Below, piece by piece: positions 53,548 through 61,708 of a stretch of DNA of 64,000 nt (the first letter of the stretch is position 1; the number at the start of each line of letters is the position of its first letter). Source of the DNA: Oerskovia douganii (GTDB taxonomy: Bacteria; Actinomycetota; Actinomycetes; Actinomycetales; Cellulomonadaceae). A program made the translations under genes and the position numbers. The stretch is from assembly GCF_015142735.1 (NCBI RefSeq), contig NZ_JACSPN010000021.1, positions 5,132 to 69,131 on the forward strand, read 5' to 3'. Below the pieces are notes generated by a model that saw nothing but the letters and a program-made list of their open reading frames with translations, did not search any database and was not told where the DNA came from.

Positions 53548-54573
53548 ATGCCAGCACGCCCGCAGCGCCCGCGGGGAGTCCTCACATACTCCAAGCCTGC
53601 GCTGACGCACGACGCCCTGGTCGACCGCATGATCGAGCGGGGCCTCGTCGTCCGGGATCCAGACCGGACAGTTCGCTATCTCCGCCACGTGGGCTACTAC
53701 CGAATATCGCCCTACCTGATCCCCTTCCGGGCAGCCCGAACCGCCGAGGGCCTGAGAGACGGCACAACATTCGACCAGGTGCTCGATCTCTACGTCTTCG
53801 ACCGCAAGCTCCGCCTCTTGCTCATGGACGCCATCGAACGGATCGAGGTATCCGTGCGATCGAGTCTTACAGACCACATGTCCGTGCAGCACGACGACCC
53901 GTTCTGGTACGTCGACGTCGCGCACTTTCGCGATCACTTCAAGCACCGGCAGTTTCTCACCATGCTCCGTCGAACCTGCGAGGGTCAGCTTGCGTCCTCG
54001 CCGGAGCACTCGGAGGGGGACCTTGCACACGCGTCTGCCCTCGAGCACTACTTAACGACCTACGGAGAACCAGAGCTCCCGCCGTCATGGCTGATGGTCG
54101 AGACACTGACCTTGGGTCAGCTATCGAACCTCGTCACCAACCTGGCCAGGGCGGCCGACGTGACACGAGTGGCTCGACCGCTGGGGCTCCCTGGTCCCCT
54201 GCTGCTGTCCTGGTTGCGCACCTACGTCCGGGTGCGCAACGTCTGCGCGCACCACGGGCGTTTGTGGAACGTCGGGCTCGGCGTCTACCCCGCCATACCG
54301 ACGTCCCCGTCCGTGCACTGGCTCGCCGATGCGGACACGCTCTCGTCCTCTGTCCGTCTGAGGCGTCTCTACCCCGTGCTCGTGTCTCTCCAGAGCGTCC
54401 TGTGCGTGGTGTCGCCACGATCATCGTGGGCCCGCCGGTTGAGCTCGCTCCTCGACCAGCATCCCGACGTCCCCCTTGCGGGGATGGGCATACCGCCTGA
54501 CTGGCGGTCAGACCCGTTCTGGTCCGAGCGGTTGGCTGCGCGCTCCTCAATCTCCCTTGACAGCCGGTCCTAG
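53548..54573 (+). CDS. Abi_2/AbiF-family HEPN protein (abortive infection)
   Basis: A 341-residue protein of the Abi_2 family: LTHDALVDRMIERGLVVRDPDRTVRYLRHVGYYRISPYLIPFR, then LYVFDRKLRLLLMDAIERIEVSVRSSLTDHM. Two HEPN-like motifs are visible: R104-x5-H110 (RSSLTDH) and R230-x4-H235 (RNVCAHHGRLWN), the ribonuclease signature. Start at ATG 53548 after CAGGGGGCAGACCAGG; an ATG at 53503 in the RNA region is less likely. Less GC-rich codons (TTA, ATA, CGA) than neighbours suggest transfer. It probably cleaves RNA during phage infection and is held in check by the upstream RNA. The mechanism is inferred. Confidence 0.88.
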   Translation: MPARPQRPRGVLTYSKPALTHDALVDRMIERGLVVRDPDRTVRYLRHVGYYRISPYLIPFRAARTAEGLRDGTTFDQVLDLYVFDRKLRLLLMDAIERIEVSVRSSLTDHMSVQHDDPFWYVDVAHFRDHFKHRQFLTMLRRTCEGQLASSPEHSEGDLAHASALEHYLTTYGEPELPPSWLMVETLTLGQLSNLVTNLARAADVTRVARPLGLPGPLLLSWLRTYVRVRNVCAHHGRLWNVGLGVYPAIPTSPSVHWLADADTLSSSVRLRRLYPVLVSLQSVLCVVSPRSSWARRLSSLLDQHPDVPLAGMGIPPDWRSDPFWSERLAARSSISLDSRS

Positions 54574-54631
54574 TCAGCAGCCACGCGGAGTAGCAGGAGC
54601 CGATCTGGCCGGGCGGCCGGGGACCCGTGTG

Positions 54632-55426
54632 CTACAGGTGCCGGTCCGCGTACACCGCGAGCGCGTCCCGCACGAACGTCGCCCCCTCGACGCCGCCGTA
54701 GCTCGCGGCGAACCGCTCGTCGGCCACGTACATCTCCCCGAGCCCGACGACGTACTCCTTGACCGGTGCCGAGCCGTGCCCCGGTGTGCCCGGGATCCCG
54801 CTCAGCCACTCGACGTGGCGCCGCGCGAGCGCCTGCGCCTCGTCGCCGTCGGGCGCGAGCCCGGCCTGTGCGGCGGCCGCCCAGTCCGCGGCGAGCCGCC
54901 GGGTCTGCTCCTGGTGCGCAGCCTTGTCCTGCGGGGACAGCCCGCGCCACCAGGTGTCGCCCGTCCGGTAGGAGTCGGCACCCCACCGCTCGGTGACCTC
55001 TGCCTCGTGCTTCGTGTGGTCGAACCCGTCGAACATGTCGTCCGCCATGAGTCGCCCATCTCCTTCCATGGTCGTGATCGTGCGCTCGACCGACGCGATC
55101 TGTCGCGCCAGCCGCTGCTGCTCGGCCCGCAGGGCGTCCAGGTGGGTCCGCAGGGCCGTCGCCTGCGCGGCGGCACTCGTGGCGTCCTCCCGGCCGAGGA
55201 TCTCGGCGATGGCCGGGAGGCCCACGCCGAGCTCCCGCAGCAGGAGGATCCGCTGGAGCCGGACGAGCGCGGGCCCGTCGTAGTACCGGTAGCCGTTGTG
55301 CCCGACCCTGCTGGGCGCGAGCAGCCCGACGTCGTCGTAGTGACGCAGCGTGCGGCTCGTGGTCCCGGCGAGGCGGGCGATCTCCTGGATCGACCAGTCG
55401 GTCGCGGGCTCGGTGCGTGCGGTCAT
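54632..55426 (-). CDS. MerR-family regulator with TipAS ligand domain
   Basis: A 264-residue protein: MerR HTH WSIQEIARLAGTTSRTLRHYDDVGLLAPSRVGHNGYRYYDGPALVRLQRILLLRELGVGL, a coiled coil (THLDALRAEQQRLARQIASVERTI), then the TipAS domain (FDGFDHTKHEAEVTERWGADSY..., YVVGLGEMYVADERFAASYGGVEGATFVRDAL). TipA binds thiopeptide antibiotics covalently and activates its own promoter. An alternative translation giving only TipAS is usual in Streptomyces, and the ATG of MADDMFDGFD could serve here. Its promoter has the 19-bp spacer expected for MerR activation. Confidence 0.9.
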   Translation of the reverse strand: MTARTEPATDWSIQEIARLAGTTSRTLRHYDDVGLLAPSRVGHNGYRYYDGPALVRLQRILLLRELGVGLPAIAEILGREDATSAAAQATALRTHLDALRAEQQRLARQIASVERTITTMEGDGRLMADDMFDGFDHTKHEAEVTERWGADSYRTGDTWWRGLSPQDKAAHQEQTRRLAADWAAAAQAGLAPDGDEAQALARRHVEWLSGIPGTPGHGSAPVKEYVVGLGEMYVADERFAASYGGVEGATFVRDALAVYADRHL

Positions 55427-55480
55427 GCGTTCTCCTCCTTCCCAGGGGTCCTGGTCGCCTCGGGTGAGGCAGCACGATCG

Positions 55481-55511
55481 ACCCTAGAAGTTGACGTTAC
55501 GTCAAGGTCAA
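55481..55511 (-). promoter_or_regulatory. MerR-type promoter with 19-bp spacer and dyad operator
   Basis: On the minus strand TTGACC (55511-55506) and TAGGGT (55486-55481) are separated by exactly 19 bp. The spacer holds the palindrome TTGACGTAACGTCAA (55505-55491). Over-long spacers carrying a dyad are the hallmark of MerR-activated promoters, so the TipA-like gene is probably autoregulated. Confidence 0.75.
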
Positions 55512-55537
55512 CCCCTGGTTCCCCCGGCCCGACGCCG

Positions 55538-56208
55538 TCACTCGCCGCGCAGCACCCGCGCGAGCTCGTCCGTGGTCGCCACGACCCGGAGGGCGCCCGC
55601 CGCCTCGAGCTCGCCCTGCACCGCGTAGCCCCAGGCGACGCCGATGCAGCCGATGCCGTGCGCGGCGGCCCCCAGCACGTCGTGCTCCCGGTCGCCGACC
55701 ATGACGATCTCCTCGCGCGGCGGCGGGCCGGGCGGGAGGGCGGCCAGCGACGCGAGCGCGTGCTCGATCACGTCCGCCTTGGCGCCGCGCGTCCCGTCGA
55801 GGGTCGCACCGTAGACGCCCTCGACCAGGTCGTCGATCCCGAAGTGCGCGGTGATGCGGCGTGCGTAGACCTCGGGCTTGGAGGTCGCGACCGCGAGCCG
55901 GACGCCCGCGTCGCGTACCGCCGTCAGGCACTCCAGGACACCCGGGTAGAGGGAGTTCTCCAGCATGCGCCCCGCGGCGTAGACGCCGCGACGGCCTCGG
56001 GGACGCGGTCGGCCGGGACACCGTGCCGCGCGAACGTCTCGGCGAGCGGCGGGCCGACGAAGCTCTGCAGGGTCTCGTCGGTCGGCACCTGGATCCCGAG
56101 CGCCCCGTAGGCGTGCCGGATCGACGACAGGATGCCCGGGGCCGAGTCCGTCAGCGTGCCGTCGAGGTCGAGGAGGGCGAGTCGGTAGGGAGGGTTCGCG
56201 GTGGTCAC
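55538..56208 (-). pseudogene. HAD-superfamily phosphatase, apparently frameshifted
   Basis: The N-terminal part (start 56208) has the nucleophile motif LALLDLDGTLTDSAPGILSS and the cap region FVGPPLAETFARHGVPADRVPEAVAA. The C-terminal part continues in another frame as GRMLENSLYPGVLECLTAVRDAGVRLAVATSKPEVYA, ...VMVGDREHDVLGAAAHG, with motifs II-IV intact. Together they make a normal Gph/PGP-like phosphatase of about 220 residues. The break lies near 55979-55990 inside a GCGGCG-TAGA-CGCCGC hairpin, and about 7 bases (or 1 modulo 3) are missing. Real mutation or sequencing artefact cannot be told apart here. Confidence 0.8.
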
Positions 56209-56259
56209 GGGGTCGATTCTCCCCCGCGGTGCCGCCCGGCCGACGCTACCGCCGAGCCG

Positions 56260-56574
56260 CTATCCCGGCGGGTCGCTCGGCCGTGCCTGACCACCCCGGC
56301 GCCTCGCGAGCCCCCACCCGGCCACGAAGCCGAGCACCAGCAGCCCGGCCCCCACCGCGGCCAGGCCCAGCGAGTGCGAGGCAGGTCGTGGCGGGACGTA
56401 GGTCGCGTCCGCGAGCGGGGCGTAGGCGAACCACCCGAACGTGGTCGGCCTCGACGCGAACCACCCGCCGACGCCGACCAGGAGCACTCCTGCCACGAGG
56501 CCGACGAGTCCTCCCCGCCCCAGGGCGCCGCGGGAGCGTGGGGGTACCGGTCCGGGGACGGAGGGTGGAGTCAT
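56260..56574 (-). CDS. Small membrane protein, unknown function
   Basis: A 104-residue protein with two hydrophobic segments (GLVGLVAGVLLVGVGGWF and SLGLAAVGAGLLVLGFVAGWGLA), separated by a loop ASRPTTFGWFAYAPLADATYVPPRPASH and followed by a basic tail. Start at ATG 56574, with GGAGGGTGGAGTC-type purines on the coding strand side being weak. No family recognised. It lies 51 bp after the start of the HAD gene on the same strand. Confidence 0.6.
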   Translation of the reverse strand: MTPPSVPGPVPPRSRGALGRGGLVGLVAGVLLVGVGGWFASRPTTFGWFAYAPLADATYVPPRPASHSLGLAAVGAGLLVLGFVAGWGLARRRGGQARPSDPPG

Positions 56575-56629
56575 GGCGCACATCCTGGCCGACCGGCCAC
56601 GAGGCCGCAACGCCCCACGCCAGCAGCCC

Positions 56630-57169
56630 CTACTCTCCGACGCTCCCGTCGATCGCCTCGCGGATCAGGTCGGCGTGCCCGTTGTGCCGCGAGTACTCCT
56701 CGATCATGTGAACCAGGATCCAGCGCAGGTTCCAGCGCTCCCCGTCCCGGTTCGCTCGCGCCGAGCGCGTGTCGAGCCCTTCACGGGACGGGTCCGCCAG
56801 GGTCTGCGCGACGACCAGGTCCGAGGCGGCGATGGCGCGGTCGAGGAGCCCCCAGAGCTCTGTCGCCGTGGCGCCTGCGGCGCTGTGCCAGTCCCAGTCG
56901 ATGTCGGCGTCCCAGTCGACGGCGTCGAGCGGCGGCATCGCCGGTCCGTCCTGGAACACCTCGGTGAACCAGTAGGACTCGACGACCGCGAGGTGCTTGA
57001 CCATGCCTCCCAGGGTCATGCTCGACGGGCCGTGCGCGCGGACGAGCTGTTCGGCGTCGAGGTCGGCCGTCTTCAGCCGCAGGGTCTCGCGGTGGTAGGT
57101 GAGGAACTCGGTGAGGACGGTCAGCTCGTCTCCCGAGCGCTGCGGGATGGTGCGGGGGTCGTCGTCCAC
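56630..57169 (-). CDS. DinB-fold protein (DUF664 type)
   Basis: A 179-residue four-helix protein: LTEFLTYHRETLRLKTADLDAEQLVRAHGPSSMTLGGMVKHLAVVESYWF supplies the first metal His, and WNLRWILVHMIEEYSRHNGHADLIREAIDG the other two (HMIEE, RHNGHAD), as in the DUF664/DinB group. Members include mycothiol-dependent S-transferases; activity here is unknown. ATG (on the minus strand) at 57169. Not an evident operon member. Confidence 0.88.
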   Translation of the reverse strand: MDDDPRTIPQRSGDELTVLTEFLTYHRETLRLKTADLDAEQLVRAHGPSSMTLGGMVKHLAVVESYWFTEVFQDGPAMPPLDAVDWDADIDWDWHSAAGATATELWGLLDRAIAASDLVVAQTLADPSREGLDTRSARANRDGERWNLRWILVHMIEEYSRHNGHADLIREAIDGSVGE

Positions 57170-57204
57170 GGACCCGACCCTAGCGAGACCTGCGTGTCAC
57201 CCGC

Positions 57205-57236
57205 GCCAGGTCGACGTGCGGGCACGTCGACCTGGC
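57205..57236 (-). terminator. Terminator-type hairpin after the ABC exporter operon
   Basis: A perfect 15-bp inverted repeat (57205-57219 and 57222-57236) with a 2-nt loop, 6 bp after the stop of the DHFR-like gene on the minus strand. It probably ends the exporter transcript. Confidence 0.65.
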
Positions 57237-57241
57237 ACCCG

Positions 57242-57856
57242 TCATTCCCCGACGAGCCCACGCACCACGCGGTACGACAGGTGCGTCACCAGGTGGTTGC
57301 TGCTCACCGGCCCGGGCTCGACGCGCAGGCCTCCCAGGCCCTCGAGCAACCGCTCGCCCGCCCCCAGGAGCACGGGGGCGACGTGCAGCCCGAACTCGTC
57401 GACGAGGCCCGCCGCGAGGTAGGCCCGCATGGTCGAGGCGCCGCCCGCGATCCCGACGTGCCCGTCGCGGGAGGCGGCGAGCGCCTGCGACAGCGCGGAC
57501 TTGATCCCGTCCGTGACGAAGAAGAACGTCGTGCCCTGCATGACGAGGGGTTCGCGTGGGTGGTGCGTGAGCACGAACACGGGCGCGTGGTAGGGCGGCT
57601 CCTCGCCCCACCATCCCCTCCAGGCCTCGTCCCACGGGCCGCGACCGGGCGCGAACATGTTGCGTCCCATGACGAACGCGGTGGGGGCGGCGATGGACTC
57701 GAGCGCGGCCGTGTTGGCCTCGGGCTCCTCGAACATCCACCGGTGCAGCTGTTCGCCGCCCTCCCCGAGGGGGTTCTCGAGGGACTGGTGCGGTCCCGCG
57801 ACGTACCCGTCGAGCGGCAGCCCGACGTCGAACGTCACCCTGCCCACGCGGCTCAC
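57242..57856 (-). CDS. Dihydrofolate reductase / RibD C-terminal-like protein
   Basis: A 204-residue protein starting at GTG 57856, overlapping the upstream permease stop by GTGA. VTFDVGLPLDGYVAGPHQSLENPLGEGGEQLHRWMF is the family opening. FVMGRNMFAPG and VGIAGGASTMRAYLAAGLVDEFGLHVAPVLLGAGERLL are the NADPH-binding landmarks. Its coupling to an ABC exporter suggests a shared stress or drug response. Substrate unknown. Distant paralogue of 961-1581. Confidence 0.88.
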   Translation of the reverse strand: MSRVGRVTFDVGLPLDGYVAGPHQSLENPLGEGGEQLHRWMFEEPEANTAALESIAAPTAFVMGRNMFAPGRGPWDEAWRGWWGEEPPYHAPVFVLTHHPREPLVMQGTTFFFVTDGIKSALSQALAASRDGHVGIAGGASTMRAYLAAGLVDEFGLHVAPVLLGAGERLLEGLGGLRVEPGPVSSNHLVTHLSYRVVRGLVGE

Positions 57857-58785
57857 ACCGACTTCCGCGTCCGGCGGATACCCACGAACAGGCCGACGGC
57901 GCAGGTGACCGCCGCGGCGACCACGCCCCACAGGACCGTGGTGCTCGCGAACGTCCCGCCGAACAGTGCGCGCTCGGCGTCGACCATGTAGGTCAGCGGG
58001 TTGAACTTCGCCGCGGTCTGCATCCACGACGGGCCGGCCTCGAGCGGGAGCATCATGCCGGACAGGATGAGGAGCGGGAACAGGAGCGACTGCTGCACGC
58101 CCCAGAACAGCCACTCGCGGTTCTTCGCGGCGAGCGCGAGCGCGCACGACAGCGCCCCGACGCCGACCCCGAACAGCCCCAGGAGCGCGAGCCCGGCGAT
58201 CGCGTGCAGCGGGTAGAACGTGAACCCGAAGGGGATGCACACGAGCGCGATCAGCAACCCCTGGACGACGAGCGGCGCGAACTCCTTGAGCGCGCGGCCG
58301 ACGAGGATCGCGGACCGGTCGAGGGGCGTCGCGAGGACGCGCTCGTACGAGCCGGTCATCATCTCGTAGAGCAGGTTCGAGCCCGTCATCGAGGTCCCGA
58401 ACAGGGAGATCATGACGATCACGCCGGGCACGAACCACTGGAGGGTCGCGGCCGTGGTCCCGCCGGGGCCACCCATGCCGCCGCCCACGGCGCCGGTCAG
58501 GAGCGGCCCGAACAGGCCCAGGAAGATCAGCGGCTGGAGCAGCGAGAAGATCAGGGTGAAGGGGTCGCGCAGGACCAGGAGGATCTCGCGCGTGAAGACG
58601 GCCCAGGTGTCGCCGAGGAACTTCGCGGTCCCCGAGCGCCCGACGTCGGAGCGCCGGTCGGTCGCCTGCCTCGCCCCGGGCCGTGGCCCGCTCGTGGTGC
58701 CGATCCCGACGTTCGTCAGGCTGGCGGTGCCCGGTGCCCGAGCGACCGCGGGCTCGGCACCTCGAGTCGTGTCCTGCTCGTCCAT
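57853..58785 (-). CDS. ABC-2 type exporter permease (drug resistance type)
   Basis: A 310-residue protein. A polar N-terminal tail of about 55 residues precedes six segments. VFTREILLVLRDPFTLIFSLLQPLIFLGLFGPLL and MMTGSYERVLATPLDRSAILVGRALKE match DrrB-like ABC-2 permeases, and FPLLILSGMMLPLEAGPSWMQTAAKFNPLTYMVDAERAL is the typical last third. It forms a transporter with the ATPase of 58785-59831, with which it overlaps (TGATG). Confidence 0.92.
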   Translation of the reverse strand: MDEQDTTRGAEPAVARAPGTASLTNVGIGTTSGPRPGARQATDRRSDVGRSGTAKFLGDTWAVFTREILLVLRDPFTLIFSLLQPLIFLGLFGPLLTGAVGGGMGGPGGTTAATLQWFVPGVIVMISLFGTSMTGSNLLYEMMTGSYERVLATPLDRSAILVGRALKEFAPLVVQGLLIALVCIPFGFTFYPLHAIAGLALLGLFGVGVGALSCALALAAKNREWLFWGVQQSLLFPLLILSGMMLPLEAGPSWMQTAAKFNPLTYMVDAERALFGGTFASTTVLWGVVAAAVTCAVGLFVGIRRTRKSV

Positions 58786-59831
58786 CACGCCGCCTCCTCG
58801 CGCAGGCTCCGACCGGTCAGGTTGAGGAACACGTCGTCGAGGCTCGCCTGCTTGAGCCCCGCCGAGCGGACCGAGAGCCCTGCGACCCGCAGGGACTCGA
58901 TCGCCTCGGGCAGCCGGTCGGCGCCGTGCGTCGTGGAGAGGGTCACGGTGACGTCTCCCCCGGCACCGACGGTCGCGTGCAGCCTGTCGCCGGGTCCGTC
59001 GGATCCGCCGCGACCCGGCTCGCCGGCTCCGCCCCCCACCTCGCCCACGACCGGGGCGAGGGCGGCGCGGACGCGCGTGACGTCGTCGGGCACCTGGGCC
59101 GGGGAGCCGGGCGTGCCGGCGACGACGAGCGTCACGACGTCGTCCGCGTGGTCGCGCTTGAGCGCGGCGGGCGGGGCGTCGGCGACGATCGTGCCGTGGT
59201 CGATGACGACGACGCGCTCGGCCATGGAGTCGGCCTCGTCGAGGTAGTGCGTGGTGAGGACGATCGTCATGCCGTAGCGCTCGCGCAGGACGCCGATGTG
59301 CTCCCACAGGTTGGCGCGGCTGTGCGGGTCGAGGCCCGTCGTGGGCTCGTCGAGGAACAGCAGCGGCGGGTGGTTCATGAGGCCGAGCGCGACGTCGAGA
59401 CGCCGGCGCTGCCCGCCCGACAGGCTCTGGACCGTGCGCTTGCCGAGGCCGTCGAGCTCGAGCGCCGCGAGGAGGTCCGCGGCCCGGCGCTGGTACTCGC
59501 TCGCGGGCAGCCCGTAGAAGCGCCCCTGGTTGTGCAGCTCGTCGGCGACCCGGTAGGAGAACCCTCCCCCGTTGCCCTGGCCGATGTACCCGATCCGGGA
59601 CCTGACCTCGGCGGGCTGGGTGCGGATGTCGAACCCGGCGACCTCTGCCCTGCCCGACGTGGGTTCGAGCAGGCTCGTGAGCATGCGCAGGGTCGTGGAC
59701 TTGCCTGCGCCGTTGGGGCCGAGGAACGCGACGAGCTCCCCCTCGCGGACGTCGACGTCGATCCCCTTGACCGCCTCGACGACCTCCTTCTTGCGGTGGA
59801 ATGTCTTGGTCAGCCCTTCGGTGTGGATCAT
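58785..59831 (-). CDS. ABC exporter ATP-binding protein (DrrA type)
   Basis: A 348-residue ATPase: Walker A GPNGAGKSTTLRML, Q-loop IGYIGQGNGGGFSY, signature LSGGQRRRLDVALGLM, Walker B LLFLDEPTTGLDP, H-loop LTTHYLDEAD. A C-terminal part with the GLKQASLDDVFLNLTGRSLREE ending is the DrrA hallmark. An Ala/Gly-rich insert lies near residue 265. First gene of the exporter operon, divergent from a TetR gene, with two operators between. Confidence 0.93.
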   Translation of the reverse strand: MIHTEGLTKTFHRKKEVVEAVKGIDVDVREGELVAFLGPNGAGKSTTLRMLTSLLEPTSGRAEVAGFDIRTQPAEVRSRIGYIGQGNGGGFSYRVADELHNQGRFYGLPASEYQRRAADLLAALELDGLGKRTVQSLSGGQRRRLDVALGLMNHPPLLFLDEPTTGLDPHSRANLWEHIGVLRERYGMTIVLTTHYLDEADSMAERVVVIDHGTIVADAPPAALKRDHADDVVTLVVAGTPGSPAQVPDDVTRVRAALAPVVGEVGGGAGEPGRGGSDGPGDRLHATVGAGGDVTVTLSTTHGADRLPEAIESLRVAGLSVRSAGLKQASLDDVFLNLTGRSLREEAA

Positions 59832-59848
59832 GGCTCACGCCTCTCGCG

Positions 59849-59891
59849 TACGGTGTACCGGAATGAATTTTCACGTTAGCATACGGTGTAC
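59849..59891. promoter_or_regulatory. Twin operators TACGGTGTAC between the ABC exporter and tetR
   Basis: TACGGTGTAC occurs at 59849-59858 and 59882-59891, 33 bp apart (about three turns), each with partial dyad symmetry (GTAC..GTAC). The AT-rich stretch GAATGAATTTTCACGTTAGC lies between and should hold the exporter promoter. The divergent TetR protein is the obvious ligand. Confidence 0.7.
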
Positions 59892-59942
59892 GGGAACTGA
59901 AGAGGCTCCTGGCACCGCGCGGAAGTGGGAGGATCGGGCACC

Positions 59943-60845
59943 ATGGCCAGCAACACCGTCGCACCGGTCCCCTCCGACGGGGTGGACTCCGCCGGGCGCC
60001 CGGACTCATCGGTCGACGCGTCCGCGCACACGCCTGCCGACGTTCCCGCCGCCGGCACCCGCACCACCCCCGAGGACGACGCCGCCCCGGACCCGACCGA
60101 CCAGGTCCCCCGCCCACCCGAGGTGACCCGACGCCTGGCGCTGCTCTGGGACCCGCCCGCACCGCCGACCCGCGGCCGCAAGGCCCGCCTGACGCTCGAC
60201 GAGGTCGTGACCGCCGGGATCGCCGTCGCCCAGGAGGTCGGGCTCGAGGCCCTCTCGATGCGCCGCGTCGCCGCCCGGCTCGGCGTGGGCGCCATGTCGC
60301 TCTACACCTACGTGCCCGGGCGCACCGAGCTCGTCGACCTCATGATCGACCGGGCGTTCGGCGAGCTCGACCTGCCCCCGGCCGACGCCCCCTGGCGCGC
60401 GGGCCTGTCGCGGTACGCCCGCCAGGTCTGGGCCCTCTACCAGCGCCACCCCTGGATCCTGCAGACCAACATGTGGCGCCTCCCGCTGGCCCCCCACGTG
60501 CTCGACGCCCAGGAGGCCGGCCTGCGGACCCTCGTCGACACCGGGCTGCCCGCCGACCAGGTCGTCGAGATCCTCGGGCTCGTCGACGCGTTCGTCCGCG
60601 GGCTCGCACGGGCCGCCGTCGCCGAGACGGTCGAGAACGACGTGAGCGGCATGTCCAGCGACGAGTACTGGACGTCCATGAGCAGCTTCTGGGCGGACTG
60701 GTTCGACGTCGAGCGCTACCCCGTCATGACGCGCATCTGGGAGGCGGGCGGGTTCGACGCCCCCGCCGACCCGTTCGACGCGTCCCTCGACCGGTTGCTC
60801 GACGGCGTCGAGATGACGATCGACCGGGCGCGCGAGCAGGCCTGA
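59943..60845 (+). CDS. TetR-family regulator with TetR_C domain
   Basis: A 300-residue repressor with an unusually long N-terminal extension, about 65 residues of Ala/Pro/Asp/Thr, before the HTH LTLDEVVTAGIAVAQEVGLEALSMRRVAARLGVGAMSLYTYVPGRTELVDLMID. The C-terminal part (WILQTNMWRLPLAPHVLDAQEAGLRTL...) resembles TetR_C of tetracycline-type repressors. ATG 59943 follows GGGAGGA. It probably represses the divergent exporter and itself via the TACGGTGTAC sites. Confidence 0.9.
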   Translation: MASNTVAPVPSDGVDSAGRPDSSVDASAHTPADVPAAGTRTTPEDDAAPDPTDQVPRPPEVTRRLALLWDPPAPPTRGRKARLTLDEVVTAGIAVAQEVGLEALSMRRVAARLGVGAMSLYTYVPGRTELVDLMIDRAFGELDLPPADAPWRAGLSRYARQVWALYQRHPWILQTNMWRLPLAPHVLDAQEAGLRTLVDTGLPADQVVEILGLVDAFVRGLARAAVAETVENDVSGMSSDEYWTSMSSFWADWFDVERYPVMTRIWEAGGFDAPADPFDASLDRLLDGVEMTIDRAREQA

Positions 60846-60857
60846 CCCCGGGCGCGC

Positions 60858-60912
60858 CGAGAACGAGGTTGCGGTCGTTCTGACGCGGTCAGCGACCTCA
60901 GGTCCGTTCTCG
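60858..60912 (+). terminator. Terminator-type hairpin after tetR
   Basis: CGAGAACG (60858-60865) pairs with CGTTCTCG (60905-60912), and AGGTTGC pairs inside with GCGACCT (one G-U), making a long stem just after the tetR stop. No U-tract. Confidence 0.55.
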
Positions 60913-61051
60913 ACCGCGCGCAACCCCCTGCTCGTCGGCCGCACCGGAGCCGCCGGCGCGCGCCAGCCGCCCCCGGGCGCTACGTTCCGAGGACGAGGCC
61001 GACGACGCCCGCGGACCCGCTGCGGGACCGGCCCGGCGAGGACGGTGGACC

Positions 61052-61675
61052 ATGACCGAGCACGAGGAGTCCCTCACGGGCCGCACCACCAAGATCGCCC
61101 GCCGCCTCTGGGGGCTCGCCTACCTGCGGGGCGCCCTGTTCCTCCTGATCGGCGTCGTGCTGTTCGTCGAGCCGGACCGTGGCATCCAGTGGCTCACGTG
61201 GCTCGTCGCGGCCATGGCGGCCCTCCAGGGGATCCTGTTCCTGATCGAGGCCGGGCGGCAGCGGGCCGACGGCGAGGGCGGGGTCTGGCGCTGGGTCGTG
61301 GGCGGCCTGGGGGTCGGCGTGGGCCTGCTGCTCGCGTTCTGGCCGTCGGCGAGCGTGACGCTGGTCCTGCGGCTCGTGGGGATCTGGGCCCTGGTCGCGG
61401 GGCTGATCGGCCTGATCGGTGCGCTGCGCGCGCGGCGCACCCGCGAACCCGGTTGGGACTGGGAGCTCGCGACCGCCGCGCTGTGGCTCGTGTTCGGCGT
61501 CCTCGTCCTCGTGAGCCCCGTGACGGGGCTCCAGACCATCACGGTGCTCGTGGGCCTGTACCTCGTGGTCACCGGGGTCGTGATCCTCGTCGCGGCGTTC
61601 GCGCAGAGCACGGCCGCGAAGGACGCGAAGGCCGCGCTCGCGGGCCCGGGCGCCCCGGCGGGCCCCCGGGCGTAG
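61052..61675 (+). CDS. DUF308/HdeD-family membrane protein
   Basis: A 207-residue protein with six hydrophobic segments in three hairpin-like pairs (YLRGALFLLIGVVLFVEP, WLTWLVAAMAALQGILFLIE, WVVGGLGVGVGLLLAFWP and so on), each pair separated by short loops, the DUF308 repeat arrangement of HdeD-like proteins. HdeD aids acid resistance in E. coli, but the role in actinobacteria is unknown. It has no operon partner. Confidence 0.85.
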   Translation: MTEHEESLTGRTTKIARRLWGLAYLRGALFLLIGVVLFVEPDRGIQWLTWLVAAMAALQGILFLIEAGRQRADGEGGVWRWVVGGLGVGVGLLLAFWPSASVTLVLRLVGIWALVAGLIGLIGALRARRTREPGWDWELATAALWLVFGVLVLVSPVTGLQTITVLVGLYLVVTGVVILVAAFAQSTAAKDAKAALAGPGAPAGPRA

Positions 61676-61708
61676 GGCGGGCGGCCCGCCGCGTCCGGGC
61701 GCCGGCCC

